Made by a program: the position numbers and the translations under genes. From Bacteroidales bacterium UBA714 (lineage in GTDB: Bacteria > Bacteroidota > Bacteroidia > Bacteroidales > UBA932), in assembly GCA_002298075.1 (NCBI GenBank), contig DBLW01000206.1:1-19126 (forward strand): 19,126 nt of DNA, given 5' to 3'. Numbering within the stretch: position 1 is the first letter of the stretch; the number at the start of each line of letters is the position of its first letter. Below the pieces are notes generated by a model. The model searched no databases. It was not told the DNA's origin and saw only the letters and a program-made list of their open reading frames with translations. Below are positions 14,312 to 19,126 of this stretch, piece after piece.

Positions 14312-15529
14312 TTAAGATGCCTTGCGAGTATCAGGTAGCCATATCGCAATAATTCCGAGAAGCGGCAGCAGAGTGCTCACATGGAAAATGAACTCCACAC
14401 TTGTATGGTCAGCAAGCCACCCGAAAAATGCCGAAGCTATTCCTCCAAGCCCGAACATCAGACCGAAAAACACACCGGAAACCATACCGACCTTATCCGG
14501 CTTCAAGTCTGTGGCATACACCAGAATTGCAGAAAAGGCAGACGCAATCACAAGACCTATGACCACGGAAAATGCAACAGTCCATCCGAAATTCAGATAG
14601 GGCAAAGCCAATGCAAACGGAGCGGCACCGAAAATCGAGAACAAAATCACATATTTCCGGCCATATCTGTCACCAAGGAATCCCCCTGCGAGCGTACCTG
14701 CTGCCAATGCGGCCAAAAACGCGAAAAGACATATCTGCGACTGCTGGACACTAACTCCGAACTTGTCAATCAGGAAAAATGTGAAATAACTCGTCATGCT
14801 TGATATGAAGAAATATTTCGAGAAAATCATTACCACAAGTATAGTCATGGCACGGCGAACCACACTGGCAGGAAACGGAGCAGCTGCGGCCACATTCTCA
14901 AAGCCTTCGCACCGCCTCTGCATCAAAGTCCTGCTATACCACCTGCCGACACCCGCCAGAACGGCAAACGCCACAAACGCCGCAACAGCAAACCATCCTA
15001 CTGCCCCTTGGCCATGCGGTATTACAATAATGGCAGCCAACAGCGGGCCGATTGCACTTCCGCCGTTCCCGCCGACCTGGAATATCGACTGTGCAAGACT
15101 TTTCCTGCCTCCCGAAGCCATTTGCGCGACACGGGATGACTCAGGATGGAAAATGGACGAGCCGCACCCGATAATGCCGACTGCAATCAGTATCAGCCCA
15201 TAATTCCACGAAACAGCAAGAGTCAGCAGTCCGGAAAGAGTCAGGCACATGCCGAAAGCCAAAGAATAAGGCCGCGGATGACGGTCAGCATACAGCCCCA
15301 CAAAAGGTTGGAATATGGAAGATGTCATCTGATACACCAGCGTAATCAGGCCTATCTGACCGAAAGTCAAGGCATAGTTTTCCTTCAGCATAGGATATAT
15401 GGCCGGCACCACAGACTGTATCATGTCATTAAGCAGATGTGCCAGGCTGATGGCGAACAAAACAGGATATACCGTACTACCAGCCGCAGCGGCCGGCATA
15501 TTATTATTGCATTTCTTCATACGATTCAT
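14312..15529 (-). CDS. fsr: Fsr-like MFS exporter
   Basis: A 405-residue major-facilitator protein with about twelve membrane segments, very similar in its N-terminal half to E. coli Fsr, the fosmidomycin-resistance exporter: ISLAHLLNDMIQSVVPAIYP, LTFGQIGLITLVYQMTSSIFQP, then GCGSSIFHPESSRVAQMASGGRKSLAQSIFQVGGNGGSAIGPLL. The natural substrate is unknown, and such genes are common in genomes that have no exposure to fosmidomycin. The ATG at 15529 is chosen; ATG 15520 is possible and a TTG at 15541 is unlikely. It starts 15 bases after the stop of the alcohol dehydrogenase gene with no visible promoter between, so the two form an operon. Confidence 0.93.
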   Translation of the reverse strand: MNRMKKCNNNMPAAAAGSTVYPVLFAISLAHLLNDMIQSVVPAIYPMLKENYALTFGQIGLITLVYQMTSSIFQPFVGLYADRHPRPYSLAFGMCLTLSGLLTLAVSWNYGLILIAVGIIGCGSSIFHPESSRVAQMASGGRKSLAQSIFQVGGNGGSAIGPLLAAIIVIPHGQGAVGWFAVAAFVAFAVLAGVGRWYSRTLMQRRCEGFENVAAAAPFPASVVRRAMTILVVMIFSKYFFISSMTSYFTFFLIDKFGVSVQQSQICLFAFLAALAAGTLAGGFLGDRYGRKYVILFSIFGAAPFALALPYLNFGWTVAFSVVIGLVIASAFSAILVYATDLKPDKVGMVSGVFFGLMFGLGGIASAFFGWLADHTSVEFIFHVSTLLPLLGIIAIWLPDTRKAS

Positions 15530-15544
15530 ATAAATTTGCAAGCA

Positions 15545-16594
15545 CTACCTCCCACACACTACAGGCTCCACGGCCACCTTGATGACACCGTCAAGACGAT
15601 TCTCGAATACATTATAAGCTTCCTCAATCCTGTCCAGCGGAAAACGATGGGTTATGAGCGGAGTCGTGTCAATCCTGCCGTCAGCAATCAGCTTCAAAAT
15701 CTCATCACAATCACATCCGTCCACTCCGCCGGTCTTGAAAGTCAGGTTCTTCCCATACATCTGAGGAAGCGGAAGCAGCTGCGGCCTGTCATACAGAGCG
15801 ACAATCGTCACTATGGCATTCGGCCTTGCGCACTCCCATGCAAGACGGAAAGAATCATCACTGCCCGCGACCTCCAGCACAACATCAGCCCCGCCATGGA
15901 GACTGTTTGCCCGGACCGTTTCCAGACATGCAGCCGGCTCAGTGACAATCACATCAGGATAATGCAGACGTATAAAATCCGCTCTTTCAGGAGACTTCTC
16001 ACAGACAATTATCTTCTTCGGGCATTTAAGCATCACGCACAGCAAAGTGCATATCCCTGTCGGACCGGCACCGATTACAAGAACCGTGTCCTCATGCGAA
16101 ATTTCCGATATCCGGGCTGCCCAAAAACCGGTGGCAAGCACGTCCCCGACAAAAAGCGCCTGCTCGTCACTCACACCCTCAGGAATCAGGCTCAGCCCGC
16201 TGTCAGCAAACGGAACACGCACATATTCAGCCTGTCCTCCGTCAATCCGGCATCCCAATGCCCACCCGCCGTCAGGATCAGTGCAATTGTTCACATATCC
16301 CTTTCTGCAGAAAAAACATTCACCGCAGAAAGTCTCCACATTCACAGCAACACGGTCCCCGGGCCTCACGCCGACTACCTCACTTCCGACCTCCTCCACG
16401 ACACCGACCATCTCATGCCCCACAGTTATTCCCGGGACAGCACGCGGCACACTGCCATGCTTTATATGCAGGTCACTCGTGCATATGCTCCCGAGAGTCA
16501 CCCTGACGACAGCATCACGCGGACTCTGCAAACGCGGCCTCGGTTTTTCCTTCATTTCGAACCTTCCGCCCTCCACGTATGTATATGCAAGCAT
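15545..16594 (-). CDS. Zinc-dependent alcohol dehydrogenase
   Basis: A 349-residue medium-chain dehydrogenase/reductase. The catalytic zinc site is visible as C in GSICTSDLHIKHG and GHEMVGVVEEVGSEV; the structural zinc cysteines follow as CGECFFCRKGYVNNC; and the NAD(P)-binding Rossmann motif is VLVIGAGPTGICTL. The segment ETFCGECFFCRKGYVNNCTDPDGGWALGCRIDGGQAEYVRVP is like Bacteroides enzymes annotated as alcohol or polyol dehydrogenases; the substrate is not determined. The frame is open to 16705, but a promoter lies at 16668-16699, inside that extension. I chose the ATG at 16594 (MLAYTYVEGGRF), which aligns with the usual start of the family; ATGs at 16606 and 16615 are alternatives. It is the first gene of an operon with the Fsr-like exporter. 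Confidence 0.92.
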   Translation of the reverse strand: MLAYTYVEGGRFEMKEKPRPRLQSPRDAVVRVTLGSICTSDLHIKHGSVPRAVPGITVGHEMVGVVEEVGSEVVGVRPGDRVAVNVETFCGECFFCRKGYVNNCTDPDGGWALGCRIDGGQAEYVRVPFADSGLSLIPEGVSDEQALFVGDVLATGFWAARISEISHEDTVLVIGAGPTGICTLLCVMLKCPKKIIVCEKSPERADFIRLHYPDVIVTEPAACLETVRANSLHGGADVVLEVAGSDDSFRLAWECARPNAIVTIVALYDRPQLLPLPQMYGKNLTFKTGGVDGCDCDEILKLIADGRIDTTPLITHRFPLDRIEEAYNVFENRLDGVIKVAVEPVVCGR

Positions 16595-16667
16595 TTTTCC
16601 TTCCATTCCAGACATTCTTAATTGCCAAGGCATAGCCAATGCACAGTCCCCGGCTTCAAAAACGGCA

Positions 16668-16699
16668 CAAAAGTACAAAAAATTATACCCTCTGCACAA
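16668..16699 (-). promoter_or_regulatory. Promoter of the dehydrogenase-exporter operon
   Basis: On the minus strand TTG (16697-16699), a 21-bp spacer and TACTTTTG (16668-16675), an exact -7 match. RNA would begin near 16661, which rules out the far-upstream start codon at 16705. Confidence 0.65.
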
Positions 16700-16701
16700 T
16701 T

Positions 16702-17206
16702 TCATTTTGTGACTTTCCTGCTGTCATACACAACCTCCACTACCCCATTATAATTCATCCTATCAACCAAAGTCAAATTTATCATTCGGCCGATTTCATC
16801 AAATACTCTTATGCCTCCACCAAGAATAAGCGGTATCATCACAATATGGCACCTATCTGTCAAGGCTTTTTTCATCAATTGATTTATGACATCAGCTCCA
16901 CCGCAAATCCGAATATTTTTCCCTGTCCCCTCCTGGAGATTATTTACCGTGTCAGCCATAGGCGCATTATGAATCAGGACATATGTCATAGCCCCGGAAT
17001 AAGGCCACATATAAGGAGACAATTCTGTTGTTATCTGTCCATATGTACGCCTGCCCATAATGACAGTGCCGACATTGGCAAAAAACCGAAAACGTATCCG
17101 GCATCTCCACGGAACCATCCTGTCCCTTTATCCAATCAACTGACTTCCTGCAATCCGCAATGTATCCGTCAAGGCCCATTTCAATGTATAATATAACCTT
17201 CCTCAT
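16702..17206 (-). pseudogene. Dihydrofolate reductase/RibD-family gene with frameshift
   Basis: Two overlapping frames together encode one protein of about 168 residues in the dihydrofolate reductase / RibD C-terminal family (YwjB/YyaP-like), NADPH-binding reductases of mostly unknown substrate. The first part (from the ATG at 17206) gives MRKVILYIEMGLDGYIADCR and continues to VEMPDTFSVF; the second gives FANVGTVIMGRRTYGQIT, IRICGGADVINQLM and MIPLILGGGIRVFDEIG and stops at 16702. The break is a run of six A (17080-17085; T6 on the coding strand): removing one T joins the frames exactly. It may be a real inactivating mutation, a phase-variable tract, transcript slippage or a sequencing error. 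The rest of the protein looks intact, so any decay is recent. Confidence 0.82.
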
Positions 17207-17246
17207 ATTTCCCGACGCCTCCTCATTACAGTTTCTTTTCTGACTT

Positions 17247-17254
17247 CAAAATTA
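17247..17254 (-). promoter_or_regulatory. -7 box of the DHFR-family gene
   Basis: The minus strand reads TAATTTTG, an exact -7 match, giving a leader of about 34 bases before the ATG at 17206. No -33 element is visible at 19-21 bp. Confidence 0.45.
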
Positions 17255-17286
17255 CAAAAGCAAACACAATTGACGCATTTCATTCT

Positions 17287-17371
17287 ACTTTTGCTATGTT
17301 TGATATATACGCTTGGTTTCGGCATAGTGAAAGTAAATTTTCCCTCTGCACTCGACTTTTGCTATATTTGA
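17287..17371 (+). promoter_or_regulatory. Duplicated promoter boxes upstream of the CAT-like gene
   Basis: A 17-bp sequence occurs twice, 68 bp apart: ACTTTTGCTATGTTTGA (17287-17303) and ACTTTTGCTATATTTGA (17355-17371), differing at one base. Each contains an exact -7 box (17295-17302 and 17363-17370). The proximal box would start RNA near 17377, only about 8 bases before the ATG at 17385; the distal box gives a leader of about 75 bases. The -33 elements are weak. Confidence 0.6.
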
Positions 17372-17384
17372 CAGCCACATAATT

Positions 17385-18002
17385 ATGAATACAAAAGAAA
17401 TAATCGACATCTCGACCTGGGAACGCAAAGAGCATTATGAATTTTTCGGAAATCTTCCGGACCCGTTCTTCGGACTGACCGCAAAAATCGACTTCACAGA
17501 ATGCTTCAAGCAGGCCAAGGCTGACGGAGCATCCTTTTTCCTGTACTCACTTCACCATATCCTGGCAGCCGTCAATGCCGTTCCACAGCTGAGATGCCGC
17601 ATTGAAGACGGCCAAGCAGTAATATACGACCATATCGGAGCCAGCCCCACAATAGCGCGAGAAGACGGATCCTTTGGTTTCGCATATTTCGAATGGCATG
17701 AAGCCCGCAGCATTTTCGCAGCAGAGGCCACGAAAGAAATCGAACGTGTCAAATCAAGCTCCGGCCTTGGCACAAACGGCAACGAAAGACGGACAGACCT
17801 TATATATTTCACATCCATTCCATGGGTGGATTTCACAGGAATACGTCATGCAGGAGGCTATCGTCCAGGAGATTCAATCCCGCAGATAGCTGTCGGCAAA
17901 CTGACAGACCATGAAGGCCGTAAAATGATGACAGTTGCAATAGAAGCAAACCACGGCCTTGCAGACGGCCGTCATATCGGACAATTTTTCAATCTGCTGT
18001 AA
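17385..18002 (+). CDS. Chloramphenicol acetyltransferase family protein
   Basis: A 205-residue member of the CAT family, trimeric acetyl-CoA-dependent O-acetyltransferases. The catalytic motif is N189-H190-G-L-A-D194-G, matching the HHxxxDG signature with the catalytic histidine and structural aspartate kept and the first histidine replaced by asparagine. Other family features are TWERKEHYEFF near the N-terminus, ASFFLYSLHHILAAVNAVPQLRCRI, and FTSIPWVDFTGIRHAG followed by SIPQIAVGKL. It is slightly shorter than CATs of 213-219 residues but complete. Whether it confers chloramphenicol resistance cannot be told: many chromosomal paralogues acetylate other or unknown substrates. The proximal promoter makes this a near-leaderless transcript. 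Confidence 0.92.
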   Translation: MNTKEIIDISTWERKEHYEFFGNLPDPFFGLTAKIDFTECFKQAKADGASFFLYSLHHILAAVNAVPQLRCRIEDGQAVIYDHIGASPTIAREDGSFGFAYFEWHEARSIFAAEATKEIERVKSSSGLGTNGNERRTDLIYFTSIPWVDFTGIRHAGGYRPGDSIPQIAVGKLTDHEGRKMMTVAIEANHGLADGRHIGQFFNLL

Positions 18003-18072
18003 ACCCGTCCCCATGTGCTGGGCATTCACCCATGATACAGACTCTTCTGTTGCTTCAGTTATGCTCACGTTG

Positions 18073-18183
18073 TATATTTGAAAAACTGTAACCTTATCTT
18101 CATAACCTTAAACCTTATTATCGGAAATTTCTGTAAAGAAAGGCAGCAGCATATTGAATATGAAATTATAAATTGTATTTTTG
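18073..18183 (+). promoter_or_regulatory. Two promoters for the small membrane protein
   Basis: The better one is ATTG (18153-18156), a 19-bp spacer and TATTTTTG (18176-18183), exact in the -7 box, starting RNA near 18190 with a leader of about 83 bases. A second exact box, TATATTTG (18073-18080), with TTG 20 bp upstream, lies further back and would give a leader of about 185 bases. Confidence 0.65.
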
Positions 18184-18272
18184 TAGCAGAAACGGCACAA
18201 ATAGCAACAAGCAACTGAAAGACATAACCACAATATTGACACTACATTTCAAGACACAATAAAACCATCATT

Positions 18273-18698
18273 ATGATATTCTCTCACAAAACACAAACCA
18301 TTTCCATCGCATTATTCGCATGCACAATGTTTCTGTCAGCAATTTACATTGTACTGCGTTGCTTTGACGTAAATTTGCCAGAAACAGCAGCTTATATTGC
18401 TGTCACCTGCTTGAGCCTGATAGTTTGCATCACAGCGCTTATCGCTCCTTTTTCAAAAGAAAAAGTGGAAAACGAAACAGTAAAATCAATCAGGACACAG
18501 ACCGCATCTGCAATAATGGCTATATGCTTCTGCGTAATCATGCTTTACAACATGCTCAACTCGGTACTCACAATCCTTGACATGGACAGCCTGATGCCAG
18601 ACTTGAAACTGGTCAGCCTCAGAGGCATCCTGCTCATAGAGGTCATATATTTCATAATCCTGAAAGCGAGAATCAGACAGCATTTGAGCAAGCGCTAA
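18273..18698 (+). CDS. Small four-helix membrane protein, unknown
   Basis: I do not recognise this 141-residue protein. Four hydrophobic helices are clear: residues about 10-28 (ISIALFACTMFLSAIYIVL), 39-59 (AAYIAVTCLSLIVCITALIA), 79-101 (ASAIMAICFCVIMLYNMLNSVLT) and 112-131 (LVSLRGILLIEVIYFIILKA). Short charged loops (SKEKVENETVKSIRTQ) separate helices 2 and 3, and the C-terminus is basic (RIRQHLSKR), consistent with a cytoplasmic tail. It has its own promoters and a strong terminator, so it is a single-gene unit. No catalytic or binding motif is visible. Confidence 0.82.
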   Translation: MIFSHKTQTISIALFACTMFLSAIYIVLRCFDVNLPETAAYIAVTCLSLIVCITALIAPFSKEKVENETVKSIRTQTASAIMAICFCVIMLYNMLNSVLTILDMDSLMPDLKLVSLRGILLIEVIYFIILKARIRQHLSKR

Positions 18699-18722
18699 AA
18701 ACAACATCGTCAATCAAAGGGG

Positions 18723-18756
18723 GGGCTGACTAAAAAGCATTAGTCAAGCCCTTTTT
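18723..18756 (+). terminator. Intrinsic terminator
   Basis: GGGCTGACTAA (18723-18733) pairs with TTAGTCAAGCCC (18740-18751) over 11 bp with a single-base bulge and a 6-base loop, followed at once by TTTTT. It ends the membrane-protein transcript. Confidence 0.92.
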
Positions 18757-18827
18757 CCTGTTTTTCGGTGTGGTCAACCTCGGCCCGGTTGCCAAATATT
18801 GAATTCTCAGGGAGTTATTCTGACTTT

Positions 18828-18968
18828 CTAGTCATCGCATTTACAACTGGTATATCCGTTCCACATATCCCGGCATAATGATTCACAGTCTTTGATTTTG
18901 GTGACGAAGCCATTGGCATCCAACAATTTGGCAGCAAGCAGAAATTTATGAACAAATGCAATAATAAC
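18828..18968 (-). pseudogene. Start-less Cys-rich C-terminal gene fragment
   Basis: In the last 370 bases the only protein-like frame on the minus strand runs from a stop codon just upstream of 18968 to the TAG at 18828 without a usable ATG. It reads HKFLLAAKLLDANGFVTKIK followed by DCESLCRDMWNGYTSCKCDD and stop, with four cysteines in 17 residues. The composition looks coding, so this may be the end of a decayed or frameshifted gene; the preceding frame (SFIGQFHKLLLHLFIN) could hold upstream residues. No family is recognised. Confidence 0.3.
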
Positions 18969-19084
18969 TTATGAAACTGGCCGATAAACGATTCCGGACA
19001 GACACGACGAAAATGAAAAACAACAGGCTTGTTGCATTGGGTCCTTTACAATAATCCGGGACACCTATAAAATCCTGTGTCTAT

Positions 19085-19126
19085 ATGGAAAAACTGGAAA
19101 ACGGTAAAAATATCGTGCGATTTTTT
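19085..19126 (+). CDS. Possible start of a gene cut by the window edge
   Basis: An ATG at 19085 opens fourteen codons (MEKLENGKNIVRFF) that run off the end of the window. No -7 consensus box is visible upstream and the stretch is too short to identify, so this is only a possibility. Confidence 0.2.
   Translation, partial: MEKLENGKNIVRFF

Noticed and set aside
15146..16621. Plus-strand open frame of 491 codons opposite the exporter and dehydrogenase
   Set aside because: It overlaps two clearly real minus-strand genes and has a composition rich in His, Arg, Ser and Pro typical of antisense frames.
16595..16705. Upstream extension of the alcohol dehydrogenase
   Set aside because: An exact promoter at 16668-16699 lies inside it and homologous enzymes start at the MLAYTY-equivalent position.
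1..19126. CRISPR array, tRNA, rRNA or insertion sequence
   Set aside because: I saw no regularly spaced repeats, no tRNA cloverleaf or rRNA stretch, and no transposase gene with flanking inverted repeats.

Overview
The window looks like chromosomal DNA from a member of the Bacteroidales, probably gut- or host-associated. The main evidence is the promoters. Many gene starts are preceded by the Bacteroidetes -7 box TAnnTTTG, often with a TTG/TTTG element 19-21 bp upstream (before 3604, 3880, 9567, 11581, 16594, 17385 and 18273), and I see no strong Shine-Dalgarno sites. The gene content agrees: a Ser-type sulfatase, a GH29 fucosidase, a KilA-N protein, secreted DUF1349 and transglutaminase-like proteins.

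Layout. 1-2800: a secreted protein of unknown function and a lipoprotein-type S1 sulfatase, both on the minus strand. 2798-3604: an AT-richer KilA-N gene, probably a mobile-element remnant. 3880-7794: a 1304-residue exported protein joining a complete GH29 alpha-L-fucosidase to a complete Bacteroidetes transglutaminase-like protein with a thioredoxin-like C-terminus. This is the most unusual object in the window. 7961-10220: a LuxR-type regulator and cutC (minus strand) diverge from a secreted DUF1349 protein across a control region with a 16-bp palindrome that carries a -7 box on each strand. 10221-10567: a large hairpin and what looks like a decayed short gene. 10568-13437: a WYL-domain regulator diverges from rtcB (RNA ligase), followed by a hairpin and an FKBP isomerase. 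13632-14027: a YjbR/MmcQ protein with a good terminator. 14312-17206 (minus): a dihydrofolate-reductase-family gene broken at an A6 tract, a zinc alcohol dehydrogenase and an Fsr-like MFS exporter. 17385-18698: a chloramphenicol-acetyltransferase-family enzyme behind duplicated promoter boxes, then a four-helix membrane protein and a textbook terminator. The last 370 bases hold a start-less cysteine-rich reading frame and possibly the first codons of another gene.

How the genes may work together. The sulfatase and fucosidase are compatible with attack on sulfated, fucosylated host glycans such as mucin. The fused transglutaminase-like part suggests that the same exported protein also acts on, or binds, the peptide part of a glycoprotein; this is inference. 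There is no SusC/SusD pair here, so it is not a canonical polysaccharide utilisation locus. The WYL/rtcB pair looks like an autoregulated RNA-repair module. The DHFR-like, Fsr-like and CAT-like genes resemble drug-resistance families but may be ordinary housekeeping paralogues.
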